Assembly: GCA_026005135.1 (NCBI GenBank)
Contig: BPKM01000003.1
Location: 434,001 to 498,000 of the forward strand
Direction of reading: 5' to 3'
DNA: 64,000 nt
DNA from: Leptospiraceae bacterium
GTDB lineage: Bacteria > Spirochaetota > Leptospiria > Leptospirales > Leptonemataceae
This document shows positions 17,067-26,685 of the stretch, piece by piece (the first letter of the stretch is position 1; each line of letters opens with the position of its first letter). Below the pieces are notes generated by a model. It had not been told where the DNA came from, did no database searches, and saw only the letters and a list, made by a program, of their open reading frames with translations. Position numbers and translations under genes: made by a program.

Positions 17067-18350
17067 TTAATATTTTAGATGAATGAGTTTTAAAACTGGA
17101 TTAATATAATCAGAAAAATTAAAAACTTCTTCTAATACATAAAAAATATTTTCATCTGTTCCAAAAATGATTTTCCCATTAGAAATAAGAGGAGAATTTA
17201 GTACTGAACCTTCTGTTTCGTATTCCCAGATTGTTGTACCATCTTCGACAGAAATACACATTAATTTAGGTGGGTTTACAAATAGACCGGAATCTGTTGT
17301 TGCTGTTATACCATTTACACCAAAATACATACGATTTCCTGCTATTGTGGGAGCACTGGAAGTTGGATAACGTAATTCTTTTGTCCATACTATTTCGCCA
17401 GTATATTTGTTAAATGCTCTTATGATGGTATCTCCAGATGTATAGATTACTAAATCTTTCCATAATGCTGGAGCCATATAATCTAATAATTCTACATGGT
17501 CTAAAAATGTAGTTCTTTCATTAACGGGAAAAAATAAACTGGTTTGGTAATAATCTGTTTTTTGCCATAAAAGTTCACCTGTAATTCTGTCCATTGCATA
17601 ATAATTAAATTCAACTCCTTCGCTTCCTTTAAAAAAACTCGAAGAAAAATAAATATTTTTATCATCAATTGCTGGAAAAGAATACCATAAAGGATAGGGA
17701 GCGTCAACATTAACAAACCATAAAAATTCTTTTGTATCAATTTTAAATGCACCAAATCGTCGTCCACTGGGAGCCCAATAAACTATATCATCATAAACCT
17801 GAAAAGTATGATGAGACCATACTGGATTGGGTAATTGATATACTGGGTTTCCATTTAAATCTAAGAAATATGTAGCACCTGTATCGCTTGTAAAAATAAT
17901 ATTTTCTTTATAACGTAATACCAAGGATTGAACGGTTCTTCCAGTATAAAAAGACCATACTTTCTCTCCAGTTTCTTTATTTACTGCATAGACATTACCA
18001 TCATTAGAACCAAAATAGATATTTTTCTCATCTGCGAAAGGTACAGAATTAACTGCACCTTTTGTTTTAAATATCCACTTCATATAACCTGTTTCTAAAT
18101 CAAAAGCATAGAAATTTCCATCTGGTGATCCAAAATAAATTATATTATCAATAATAATAGGAGGGTTAAATGCCCTCTTTTTTTGCATTTTTTCTTTCTG
18201 GATCTTTATCTTCCATTTTAAACCAAGAGGTGGAAGAATATTTTCTGCTGTAAATCCTGATCCATTTTTTCCTCTATATTCGATCCAGTTAAATTGATTA
18301 CTACATTGAATAAAAATAAATAAAAGTAAGAAATATATTAACCTTATCAT
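17067..18350 (-). CDS. PQQ-type beta-propeller lipoprotein (BamB-like)
   Basis: The 427-residue protein starts with a lipoprotein signal (LIYFLLLFIFIQC, cysteine at about residue 16) and is then built of repeated beta-propeller blades, for example YAFDLETGYMKWIFKT, YAVNKETGEKVWSF and RAFNKYTGEIVWTKEL. These are PQQ-like repeats of the kind in BamB. It is the last gene of a four-gene operon, 2 bases after the transglutaminase gene. BamB itself works in outer-membrane protein assembly, but the context here (MoxR/DUF58/transglutaminase) suggests a different periplasmic or surface role. Confidence 0.82.
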   Translation of the reverse strand: MIRLIYFLLLFIFIQCSNQFNWIEYRGKNGSGFTAENILPPLGLKWKIKIQKEKMQKKRAFNPPIIIDNIIYFGSPDGNFYAFDLETGYMKWIFKTKGAVNSVPFADEKNIYFGSNDGNVYAVNKETGEKVWSFYTGRTVQSLVLRYKENIIFTSDTGATYFLDLNGNPVYQLPNPVWSHHTFQVYDDIVYWAPSGRRFGAFKIDTKEFLWFVNVDAPYPLWYSFPAIDDKNIYFSSSFFKGSEGVEFNYYAMDRITGELLWQKTDYYQTSLFFPVNERTTFLDHVELLDYMAPALWKDLVIYTSGDTIIRAFNKYTGEIVWTKELRYPTSSAPTIAGNRMYFGVNGITATTDSGLFVNPPKLMCISVEDGTTIWEYETEGSVLNSPLISNGKIIFGTDENIFYVLEEVFNFSDYINPVLKLIHLKY

Positions 18351-18352
18351 AA

Positions 18353-20686
18353 TTATATTTTATAAAATATTCCTTTTAAAGTAAAAATTCGTTTTAGTAA
18401 ATGTTTTATTCCCTTAGGTTTCACATTATTTAAAGTTTTTTTGTAAATATTTAATAATTCCTTATATAAATTTATTTTTTCGCTTTCGGGTAAATTTATA
18501 CGAAATTTTAATTCAATTAATTTTTGTGCAAATTCAAAAGTTTCTGGAAGTTTTTCTGCATATTCAAGTGGTGTTTCGTAATATTTCCTTTTAGGATAAC
18601 CATATTCATATAACCTCATATAAAATAACTGATTTAAATAATTTAATGCTCTGGGACTATATTTTCTACTAAAAATATAATAAAATAAATTTAAACATAT
18701 TCTATAAATATAAAGAAGTAATAAAGTAATTCCTCCAACAATTCCTAAGAACATAAAAAATATTTTATATGGAAATACGAATTTTTTAGGCTTTGGTGGA
18801 TAAGGTTCTTCTTCTATTAATGGGATTACAACATCTTTTGCATTGGGATCAAATTCAGGTTTAGGAGGAATTGCATATGATGTGGTTTCTATATCAATCC
18901 AACCATATCGAGGGAAATAAACTTGTATCCAGGCATGTCTGTGCGATGTAGTAACAAGATATAAATCATTTAAGTCAAATTTTTGTAAATAAGGAATCTT
19001 TTTTCTTAAATGTATTATACCTCCAACATGAGCTGGAGTCTGAAGTTCTCTTGATGCTATCCAACCATGAACCAAACGAGAGGGAATACCAGCCATTCTT
19101 AATAATAATATTGTAGTAGCAGAAAATTCCGTACAATCACCTTCTTTTGTTTTTTCTAAAAAATTTTTAATTGTTTCTATATCTGTGTATTCATTAAATC
19201 CGAGTTTATATTGGTAGGTTTTATAGAATTGTAAAATACTATCTAAAACAATAAAATAATTGCTTTTGTCTTTATTTTTTAAAATAGATTCTAAATAATT
19301 TTCTAAAAATTTTTTATCTTTTTCATTTAATTGTAATTGTGTATATTTTTTAATATTTATATTGTTTTCTTCTTTTAAATCTAAAATAGATAATGATTTC
19401 CACTCTTCTGGTGTAGAAATACTGATACCACTTATAGCAGTGTAAGATAAATCAAAAGGATGATAACGTTGATCCATAATGGTTGGTTCTACCTGAAATG
19501 GACGATAAGCAAGAACTCGATCCTTAATAGTAGATAAGTAGAAAATTGAATAAGGAGAACGTTTTTCATCTGTCTGTGGGAAAGGATCTTTCCAGGTGGA
19601 AATTAAATGTTGATCTTTTAATTGATTTAATAATTCTTCTTTATCTAATTCAAATCCTTTTTCCGGATTGTAATTGGTAAGATAGCTTTCTGCTGCATAT
19701 ACTGGCTGGATATTCGAAGCAATAATCATTACTGCTAATTGTTTTCCTTTTTTAGCCTGTTGCGAATTTTTAAATTGTTCCCATTGATCAGAAGGAACAC
19801 CTTCTAAACGATTTTTAGATGAATTTCCACTGGAATTTTGATCCTGATCTTGATTTTGTGGTAATTCCTGAGGTTGAGAATTATTATCTTGATTTTGTCC
19901 TTTATTCTGTAATTCTGATGGATATTTTTCCTGTCTTTTGCCTAAGGGTTTTCCATTTCTAAAATTACGTTCCTGCTCTCCCTGTCCATTTCTTCTTTTA
20001 AAAAAACCTTCTCCATCTAATGGATTTAAAGGAGGCTCAGGTTCTAATTCATTAAATACTGTTTGGTGTTTGATAAAATCTGGTGGTAAAATAAAAGTAA
20101 ATAAAATAAAAAATGGAATACCAATAAAAGAAAATATTAAAATTTCTTTTTTAAATTCTTTTAATGTTTTATCAGAATATATTGTAATATACAAAATTAA
20201 TGAATGAAATAAAAAACTTATAATCGTAATTACTATATAAAAATTTGTAATACCTTCGCTAATTTTAGCAATATCCTCTGATGAACGACTATATTGTAAA
20301 ATTTTATAATAAATAAATCCTAAAATAAAAATTTCAATTGTTCCAAGAAAAGGAAATCTCCCTTTTGTATTAAAAATCAATAATGTACTAAAAAATCCCC
20401 ATAAAGAAATAAAAATGGGGAATAAAATTGCTCTATTAAATGGAAAAAAAATTAAGCATATTAAAAATAGAGTTATGATTAAAATTAAAAATCCCTTAAT
20501 AAAACTTTTAGGAGGTTTATAATAATAAGCAAGAAACATAGATATAGGGAGCAAAAAGATTAAAGATATTTTAGTATAAATGTCATGAGGAACAGCAATC
20601 GCTGGATGAAATATAGGAAGTATTACTGCTAAAAGATATAAAGTTGTTCTGGATATAAATAATAAATGTTTTTGAATTACTTTCAT
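18353..20686 (-). CDS. Transglutaminase-like membrane protein (TgpA-type)
   Basis: The 777-residue protein has several membrane spans in its first 220 residues, a long polar Gln/Asn-rich linker (about 225-330), a transglutaminase-like core with catalytic Cys in KEGDCTEFSATT (about residue 517), His in HRHAWIQV (about 583) and Asp in GWIDIETT, then one more span at about 640-665 and a cytoplasmic tail. This is the TgpA layout, with the catalytic domain outside the membrane. It lies 3 bases after the DUF58 gene. The substrate is unknown; the family often travels with MoxR and DUF58. Confidence 0.88.
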   Translation of the reverse strand: MKVIQKHLLFISRTTLYLLAVILPIFHPAIAVPHDIYTKISLIFLLPISMFLAYYYKPPKSFIKGFLILIITLFLICLIFFPFNRAILFPIFISLWGFFSTLLIFNTKGRFPFLGTIEIFILGFIYYKILQYSRSSEDIAKISEGITNFYIVITIISFLFHSLILYITIYSDKTLKEFKKEILIFSFIGIPFFILFTFILPPDFIKHQTVFNELEPEPPLNPLDGEGFFKRRNGQGEQERNFRNGKPLGKRQEKYPSELQNKGQNQDNNSQPQELPQNQDQDQNSSGNSSKNRLEGVPSDQWEQFKNSQQAKKGKQLAVMIIASNIQPVYAAESYLTNYNPEKGFELDKEELLNQLKDQHLISTWKDPFPQTDEKRSPYSIFYLSTIKDRVLAYRPFQVEPTIMDQRYHPFDLSYTAISGISISTPEEWKSLSILDLKEENNINIKKYTQLQLNEKDKKFLENYLESILKNKDKSNYFIVLDSILQFYKTYQYKLGFNEYTDIETIKNFLEKTKEGDCTEFSATTILLLRMAGIPSRLVHGWIASRELQTPAHVGGIIHLRKKIPYLQKFDLNDLYLVTTSHRHAWIQVYFPRYGWIDIETTSYAIPPKPEFDPNAKDVVIPLIEEEPYPPKPKKFVFPYKIFFMFLGIVGGITLLLLYIYRICLNLFYYIFSRKYSPRALNYLNQLFYMRLYEYGYPKRKYYETPLEYAEKLPETFEFAQKLIELKFRINLPESEKINLYKELLNIYKKTLNNVKPKGIKHLLKRIFTLKGIFYKI

Positions 20687-20689
20687 ATA

Positions 20690-21949
20690 TTAAATATAAT
20701 GTATTTTTATTTTTTCTTCTATCAATTTTCCATTAATTGGTTTTGGAGAAGAGCGATCAGGTTTTTCTTTTCTAAAAATCCAGAAGCCTGGTATAAGATT
20801 GAATATTTCTGAATAAAAAAATGGTACCTTTCTATTTGAACCATATACAGTTCGAAATAAATAAATTTTACTTTTATTATTAGCTATATAATTAACAATC
20901 TGTTTATCAAAACCTGTACTGAATATAAATTTTTCTAAACTGGTTGGTTGTTCTATTATTGTTGAATGAGTCATGTAATCTAATTCCACTAATTTTTTAG
21001 CAAGTTGTAAAATTTCTTCTTCTGAATCAATCAAAAAAGCTTCTTTACCAGTAAAAATATGAAATTTATAATTTGGATGATTTTTTTTCATTACACTTAA
21101 AAACGATAATACCCAGCTTTTTAAATAATTGAATTGTAAAACAGCATTAATTCCATCTTTATTTTTATCATAATGATAGGGGCGAATCTCAATATATATT
21201 AGATGAGATTCTTCTGGTGAAGATGGAGAAATTCTTGTAATTAATTCATTGAGTTTAATGGAGCTTTTCCAGTTAATATCTTTAAGACGATCTCCTGGAA
21301 TATATTCTCTCATAAAATATTTTTCTTCATCAGAAGTTTGGATATTTCTTAAGCTTTCCTGTGTTGTCGAAGGTAAAATATGAATCTGTGGCTTTTCGGA
21401 AAAGAGAGGTGGTAAAACATATAATTTGAATTCTTCAGGTGGCTTAAAATATATTCGAGTTAATCCAAAAATATCACCAATAGAAGAATAGCCTTTAAAA
21501 TAACCAATACCACAAAAGGGAAAATATATGGATATTAGTAAATCTTTATTTTTTTCTGGCTTTATACTATTTTCGAAATAGGCATAATAATAACATTGTC
21601 TTCCTACTTTAAATTTTCCTTTTATTGTATAATGAATTCTAAAAAAAAGAGGTAAATATTCAATACTACAAAGAATTTTAACTGTTTGATTTTGTAATCG
21701 TGCAATAACTGGTTTTACCAGTTCAATAGTTAATGTTTCGTCGATATTTTTTAATTTTAAAATTATTCCTATAATTGTTAGTAATATAATTGTTATTAGT
21801 CCTAATATAGAAAAAAATAATGCATATAAATTCCAAGAACCGAAAGCAATGCCTAATAATAATAAAGAAAACAATAAAAGTAACGTACCATTTAGTGTTA
21901 GAGGGAAATAATATCGTATTTTGAATAATAAATTAGAAAAAAAGCTCAT
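20690..21949 (-). CDS. DUF58 domain protein
   Basis: The 419-residue protein has two N-terminal membrane spans (about residues 17-60) and the DUF58 signature MREYIPGDRLKDINWKSS at about 230, followed by a von Willebrand A-like region. DUF58 proteins are regular partners of MoxR AAA+ ATPases. It starts 1 base after the moxR stop and ends 3 bases before the transglutaminase gene, so co-translation is likely. Confidence 0.9.
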   Translation of the reverse strand: MSFFSNLLFKIRYYFPLTLNGTLLLLFSLLLLGIAFGSWNLYALFFSILGLITIILLTIIGIILKLKNIDETLTIELVKPVIARLQNQTVKILCSIEYLPLFFRIHYTIKGKFKVGRQCYYYAYFENSIKPEKNKDLLISIYFPFCGIGYFKGYSSIGDIFGLTRIYFKPPEEFKLYVLPPLFSEKPQIHILPSTTQESLRNIQTSDEEKYFMREYIPGDRLKDINWKSSIKLNELITRISPSSPEESHLIYIEIRPYHYDKNKDGINAVLQFNYLKSWVLSFLSVMKKNHPNYKFHIFTGKEAFLIDSEEEILQLAKKLVELDYMTHSTIIEQPTSLEKFIFSTGFDKQIVNYIANNKSKIYLFRTVYGSNRKVPFFYSEIFNLIPGFWIFRKEKPDRSSPKPINGKLIEEKIKIHYI

Positions 21950-21950
21950 T

Positions 21951-22949
21951 CTATATTTTAGTTGGAACGTCTTTTAAAATATTAGTCATAATTTCTTTAG
22001 CATCCATTGCAGGATCTTCTAATTCTAAACGATGTGCTAATACAGGTATAGCAATTTCTTTAACTAAATCTATTGTTACAAAATCCATTCCACGAATTAA
22101 TGCTAATGCTCTAGAAGCACGAGATAATTTTATACCTGCTCTTGGGCTTGCACCTGTTATAATGCCTGGATAACTACGAGTTTTTCGTATCAAACGAGTA
22201 ATATATTCAATTACATCACGCGAGATAGTTATATGATCCAATAATTTTTGCCAGGCTAATAATTCTTTTGCCTGAACAACAGGACCAAAACCTTTCCATG
22301 AATCTTCCTTACCATGTTTTTCTATAATATCTGCTTCGTCTTTTTCTTCTGGATACCCCATTGATATTTGAAGCATAAATCTATCTAATTGAGGAGCAGG
22401 TAAGGGGAATAAATGAGCACCTTTTAGATTCATTGTAGCAATAATAAAAAATGGATCAGGAATTTCGTATGTAATCCCTTCTATTGTTACATTTTGTTCT
22501 TCCATTACCTGAAAAAATGATCCCTGTGTTTTAGGAGTTAATAAATTAATTTCATCAGTCAGGATAAAATGAGCGAATATAGGTCCTTTATTAAATTTAT
22601 ACTGGTTTGCTTTTAAATCAAATTGGTTAAAACCTAAAATATCCTGTGGTAATAAATCCACAGTACATTGAATACGGGAAAAACTTTCGATAGGTATTCC
22701 CTGTTTATTGGTTGTTGAATCATTCCATTCTATTGAACCTGCTAATGCACGAGCTAAAGAAGTTTTTCCTACACCATGAGAATCTGCTAAAATAACATGA
22801 CCACCAGCAATTTTTGCAGCCAATATATATTCCAATTTTTGAGTTTTAATTGTAATAACACTTTTAATATTTGCCATCAATCGTATAATACCATCTCTTG
22901 CAATTTGAAAATATTCTGATGGAACTGTTTCTGCTATTGTTTTATCCAT
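21951..22949 (-). CDS. MoxR-family AAA+ ATPase
   Basis: The 332-residue protein has Walker A ADSHGVGKTSLA at about residue 57, Walker B FILTDEINLL at about 130, a sensor region IIATMNLKG, and the C-terminal lid SPRAGIKLSRAS. MoxR ATPases act as chaperones that activate or mature partner proteins, often through a VWA-containing DUF58 protein. It heads the MoxR-DUF58-TgpA-propeller operon; rpmE lies upstream on the same strand 39 bases away. Confidence 0.93.
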   Translation of the reverse strand: MDKTIAETVPSEYFQIARDGIIRLMANIKSVITIKTQKLEYILAAKIAGGHVILADSHGVGKTSLARALAGSIEWNDSTTNKQGIPIESFSRIQCTVDLLPQDILGFNQFDLKANQYKFNKGPIFAHFILTDEINLLTPKTQGSFFQVMEEQNVTIEGITYEIPDPFFIIATMNLKGAHLFPLPAPQLDRFMLQISMGYPEEKDEADIIEKHGKEDSWKGFGPVVQAKELLAWQKLLDHITISRDVIEYITRLIRKTRSYPGIITGASPRAGIKLSRASRALALIRGMDFVTIDLVKEIAIPVLAHRLELEDPAMDAKEIMTNILKDVPTKI

Positions 22950-22988
22950 AAAAGAAATATAAATTTATATAGAAAAAACTGTCAAAGA

Positions 22989-23189
22989 TTATTTTAATTT
23001 ATACTTACGCTTAAATTTTTCTACTCTACCTGCAGAATCTACAATTTTTTGGGTACCTGTATAAAAAGGATGACAATTTGCACAAATTTCTATATGTAAA
23101 TTACCTTTAGTTGTTTTTGTTTTATATTCTGCACCACAAACACAACGTATTACCGCTTCTTTATATTCTGGATGTATTCCCGCTTTCAT
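22989..23189 (-). CDS. rpmE: Ribosomal protein bL31
   Basis: L31 of the zinc-binding type: CVCG and [10 protein letters not shown] supply the cysteines, and the tail VEKFKRKYK is typical. The track begins 9 codons early. The usual N-terminus MKAGIHPEY starts at 23189, with GAGG at 23202-23199, 9 bases upstream, so that start is chosen, giving 66 residues. It lies before the moxR operon on the same strand. Confidence 0.95.
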   Translation of the reverse strand: MKAGIHPEYKEAVIRCVCGAEYKTKTTKGNLHIEICANCHPFYTGTQKIVDSAGRVEKFKRKYKLK

Positions 23190-23306
23190 ATCTTTAAACC
23201 TCAATACAATAATCAATATTTTAAAATAGCAATAAAAATAAAATTTATTTACAGGTCAATAAAATTTGCTTATAACTTCTAAAGTATTGTGATTTTTATG
23301 AATAAA

Positions 23307-24716
23307 TCATGTTTCATTTTGATTTAAATTTTTATGACCGTATTTTTTTATTATATGTATTACTTTGTTATGTTTTTCTTCGTTATAATCAAATAAAATA
23401 AAGATAAAACCTGCTATAATAAAAATAATACCTACTCCATAACCAAAAATATATGAAATTCTTTTAGCAATAATATCATTTATTAAATCAGGATTGGAAA
23501 AACCAATGATACTTAATAAAAAGCCAGAAATAATAATAGAAAAGGCACGAGAGATTTTAATACAGAATTTTAAGAATCCGAAAAAAAGACCTTCTCTTTT
23601 TATTTTTAATTTTAATTTTACATAATCATAATCTGCTAAATCAGCTATTAAAGTATCCAATAAAACAATAGATGCAACAAGTATTCCTCCAATAATAGAT
23701 GCAATAATTGGAAATAAAAGTTGTTTTTCTGGAAAGTAGGGATAAGAAAACATTGTACCTATTCCTAATAGGAATATAGCTAATATAACAGATCTTTTTT
23801 TGCCAATAATTTTAGCTAAATAAATCCATAATGGAATAGCCATAGTCCATATAATTAGAAATGTCAATAAAATCATAGAGATTTGTTCTTGATTTAATTT
23901 TAAAAAATATTCATAATAATATAAAGCAATTGTTGAATTTATACCAATAGCAATATAAGCAATAATATAACTGAGTATTAAAATAAATAAATATCTGTTC
24001 TGAAATAACGTTAAGAAATTTTTTAAAATTTTATATAAATGTTTTGTAAAATTATTATTATTATTATTAATTATATTATGAGTAAATTTATCATAATTAA
24101 AACCTACAGAAATGGAAATAAAACTACTACCGAAAATTAGAAAAAATAATATAAAACTTCTTAATAGAAATTCCTGTGTATTTTCCAATTTTAGAAATAC
24201 AGGTATAAGAATACCCGAAATTAATCCTAGATTACCCCAGAATAAACGAAAACCAAAAATTTTATTTCTTGTTAGAGTATCAATTGTAGCTTCTCCACAT
24301 AAAGCAGAATGTGGAACGGAGGATATTGTTAAAAATGTGTTTAAAGCTATATAACAAAATAATAAATAAATAAATTTGAAGATATCATTTTGATTTTTTA
24401 TGTAAGGATTAAATATTAACGAGATAAAGATTCCTGCAAAAAATGATCCAATTATAATGTAGAATATACGTTTTTTTATGTAAGTTTTTTTCTTCCAATT
24501 TATTTTAATAGGAAAATGATCAGAAATATATCCCATTATGGGATCAGATATTGCATCCCAAAGAATACCTATAGAAATAGCAATGCTTGCTAAAAATGGC
24601 TCTAATTCAACAATATCTGTATAATATTTTAATAAATAAAGCCTGATAAAAATTTCAATTATAAAATAACCATATTCAGCTGTTCCCAGAAATAGAATAG
24701 ATTTTTTATTTAACAT
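23307..24716 (-). CDS. MFS transporter of the GPH/MelB-like family
   Basis: The 469-residue membrane protein has about 12 hydrophobic spans and the MelB/GPH family stretch GILWDAISDPIMGYISDH near residue 50, typical of sodium-coupled sugar or drug symporters. The substrate cannot be assigned. A run of six asparagines (INNNNNNF, about residue 220) is encoded by an ATT-type triplet tract at 24053-24068 in the central loop. It is divergent from the first adenylate cyclase, and one copy of the candidate light operator lies between them. Confidence 0.85.
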   Translation of the reverse strand: MLNKKSILFLGTAEYGYFIIEIFIRLYLLKYYTDIVELEPFLASIAISIGILWDAISDPIMGYISDHFPIKINWKKKTYIKKRIFYIIIGSFFAGIFISLIFNPYIKNQNDIFKFIYLLFCYIALNTFLTISSVPHSALCGEATIDTLTRNKIFGFRLFWGNLGLISGILIPVFLKLENTQEFLLRSFILFFLIFGSSFISISVGFNYDKFTHNIINNNNNNFTKHLYKILKNFLTLFQNRYLFILILSYIIAYIAIGINSTIALYYYEYFLKLNQEQISMILLTFLIIWTMAIPLWIYLAKIIGKKRSVILAIFLLGIGTMFSYPYFPEKQLLFPIIASIIGGILVASIVLLDTLIADLADYDYVKLKLKIKREGLFFGFLKFCIKISRAFSIIISGFLLSIIGFSNPDLINDIIAKRISYIFGYGVGIIFIIAGFIFILFDYNEEKHNKVIHIIKKYGHKNLNQNET

Positions 24717-24744
24717 TAAGATAAATATATTTAATTTTCTTTAT

Positions 24745-24774
24745 ATGTCAAATAATTTGTAAAAACATTTGACA
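24745..24774 (+). promoter_or_regulatory. Candidate operator, copy 1 (ATGTC-N20-TGACA)
   Basis: A 30-base element with arms ATGTC and TGACA separated by 20 bases. The right arm coincides with the -35 box TTGACA of the downstream cyclase promoter, so a bound protein would block RNA polymerase. Same arms and spacing as the copies at 27760, 33161 and 36482. It could also affect the divergent MFS gene. Confidence 0.6.
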
Positions 24775-24796
24775 AAAATGGGTTTGAAATTAATAT
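24769..24796 (+). promoter_or_regulatory. Strong sigma-70 type promoter of the DUF5939 cyclase
   Basis: TTGACA (24769-24774), 16 bases, TAATAT (24791-24796). Transcription should begin near 24803, which would exclude the ORF-track start at 24769 and the ATG at 24778 and points to the ATG at 24841. Confidence 0.6.
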
Positions 24797-24840
24797 TTTT
24801 TCAGTTGCCAAAAAAATATAAAAATTTTAATTTTTTGTAT

Positions 24841-26685
24841 ATGAATTTAAAAGAATTTTTATCATTATATCCATGGGAAAAAGAATATAATGTAAATCAA
24901 CTTAATTTACAAAATAATGAAAAACTGGATTTTTTATGGAATTTAAAACTGGAAATTAAGCCAGAAGAAATTTGGGATTATTTAGCTGATACATCTACTA
25001 CTAACAAGGAATTAGGTTTGCCACCAATGGAATTTAAAGAAGAAAATGGAATTTTAATGGGTAAATCTAAAAATGCTGGAATTCATTTAGAATGGAGGGA
25101 AGTCCCATGGCAATGGGAATATCCCAGATTTATTAAAAATGAAAGAATCTATATAAAAGGATTTGCCAGATATGTTCGTGCTATGTATCTTTTGGAGAGT
25201 GAAAATAATCATACAAATCTTTATATTTATTTTGGATGGATTCCTCGAAATATCTTTGGTAAAGTGATATTAAAAATCGGTATGCCAAAAATACAAAAAA
25301 AATATCAAGATTATTTACAATACCTGATTGAACAAATTAAATATAATAAGTTTATTTTAAGTAAAAGCTTAATCGATAAAAAACAAAAAGAAGAAATTTT
25401 CAATAAAATAGAAAATGTTTATAACAGAATTAATGATAAAGAATTAAATTTATATTATAAAACAATATGGAATTATTTATTAAATCAGGATAATAATTTT
25501 TTGTATCGAATTAAAATCAAAAAGATTGTAAAAGATCTAAATCTAAATTTTTATGATGTTTTAACGTTTTTTTTAAAATCTACAAAACAGGGTTTATTTT
25601 TATTGAGTTATGATATTATTTGTCCTCATTGTAAAGGTGTAAGAAAAGAACTTAATCATTTAGGCGAAATTCCCGAAAAAGAAAGTTGTGAAGTATGCGA
25701 AATTGATTTTGAATCTACTGGTTTTAATAATATCGAAATTACATTTAAAGTACATCCATCAATTTTCAAAGTAAAACAGGAATTTTATTGTGCAGCAGAA
25801 CCAGCTAAAAAGCCACATATTATTTTGCAAAAGAAAATAGAACCTAAAACTACTTATAAATTTTTTCTTCATTTTACTAATGATATTTATAGGTTGCGTT
25901 GGAAAGGTCAGAAACAATATATTATATTAAAAAAATGTCAAAATGCAAAAAAAGAATTAATTATTAACGATTATATTACAACAGATCAATATATTGAATT
26001 AGAAGATAATGCACAGATTATTATAGAAAATACTTCAGATAGTATAAAAGAAATTATTTTAGAATATATATCAGAAGATGAATTCTTTTTAAGACCTTAT
26101 GAATTATTTAATTTTCAGGGATTTCGAGATCTTTTTTCTGAAGAGGTTTTAAATACAAATATAAAATTGGACATAGGAATACAATATTTAATGTTTATCG
26201 ATATTGTAGGTAGTACAAAATTATATATAGAAAAAGGAGATGATTTTGCTTTTTATCAGGTAAAAAAATTTTTTGAATTTTGTTATGAAAAAATAAAAAA
26301 ATATTATGGAGCTGTGATAAAAACAATGGGAGATGCTATTTTTGCTTCTTTACCAGATGAAGAATCTTTAATACAGTGTGCAAAAGAAATATGGAATAAT
26401 TTTAATAATAAAGAAATCAAAATTCGTATAATCTTAAATAGTGGTAAAGTTTTTGCAGTAAATTTAAATACCGGAATTGATTATTTTGGAACACCTGTTA
26501 ATTTATTAGCAAAAATGGAAAAATATTTAAAAGAACAAGAAATAGCTATACCAGAACATCTTTATAAGAAAGAAAATATAAAAAAATATATAAATGATTT
26601 AGAATATCTAGGTATGGAAAATTTATCTTTAAAAAATGATGAGAACTTTATGTTTTATATATTTGGAAATTTTAAAATTTATTAG
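24841..26685 (+). CDS. Class III adenylate cyclase with SRPBCC and DUF5939 domains
   Basis: In order: an SRPBCC/START-like N-terminus (LWNLKLEIKPEEIWDYLADT...), a zinc-ribbon-bearing DUF5939 region (CPHCKG...CEVC), and a C-terminal class III cyclase domain. The cyclase has both metal aspartates (FIDIVGST and TMGDAIFAS), the adenine-selecting lysine before MGD and aspartate in IDYFGTPVN. The residue four after the conserved Asn is Lys (VNLLAK), where the transition-state Arg is expected. The track start at TTG 24769 lies on a consensus promoter, so ATG 24841 is preferred (614 residues). It ends one base from the BLUF cyclase on the other strand. The likely product is cAMP, or activity may be altered. 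Confidence 0.85.
   Translation: MNLKEFLSLYPWEKEYNVNQLNLQNNEKLDFLWNLKLEIKPEEIWDYLADTSTTNKELGLPPMEFKEENGILMGKSKNAGIHLEWREVPWQWEYPRFIKNERIYIKGFARYVRAMYLLESENNHTNLYIYFGWIPRNIFGKVILKIGMPKIQKKYQDYLQYLIEQIKYNKFILSKSLIDKKQKEEIFNKIENVYNRINDKELNLYYKTIWNYLLNQDNNFLYRIKIKKIVKDLNLNFYDVLTFFLKSTKQGLFLLSYDIICPHCKGVRKELNHLGEIPEKESCEVCEIDFESTGFNNIEITFKVHPSIFKVKQEFYCAAEPAKKPHIILQKKIEPKTTYKFFLHFTNDIYRLRWKGQKQYIILKKCQNAKKELIINDYITTDQYIELEDNAQIIIENTSDSIKEIILEYISEDEFFLRPYELFNFQGFRDLFSEEVLNTNIKLDIGIQYLMFIDIVGSTKLYIEKGDDFAFYQVKKFFEFCYEKIKKYYGAVIKTMGDAIFASLPDEESLIQCAKEIWNNFNNKEIKIRIILNSGKVFAVNLNTGIDYFGTPVNLLAKMEKYLKEQEIAIPEHLYKKENIKKYINDLEYLGMENLSLKNDENFMFYIFGNFKIY

Noticed and set aside
24053-24068. Phase-variable repeat in the MFS gene
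   Set aside because: The tract is a triplet repeat coding for Asn, so slippage would not shift the frame.
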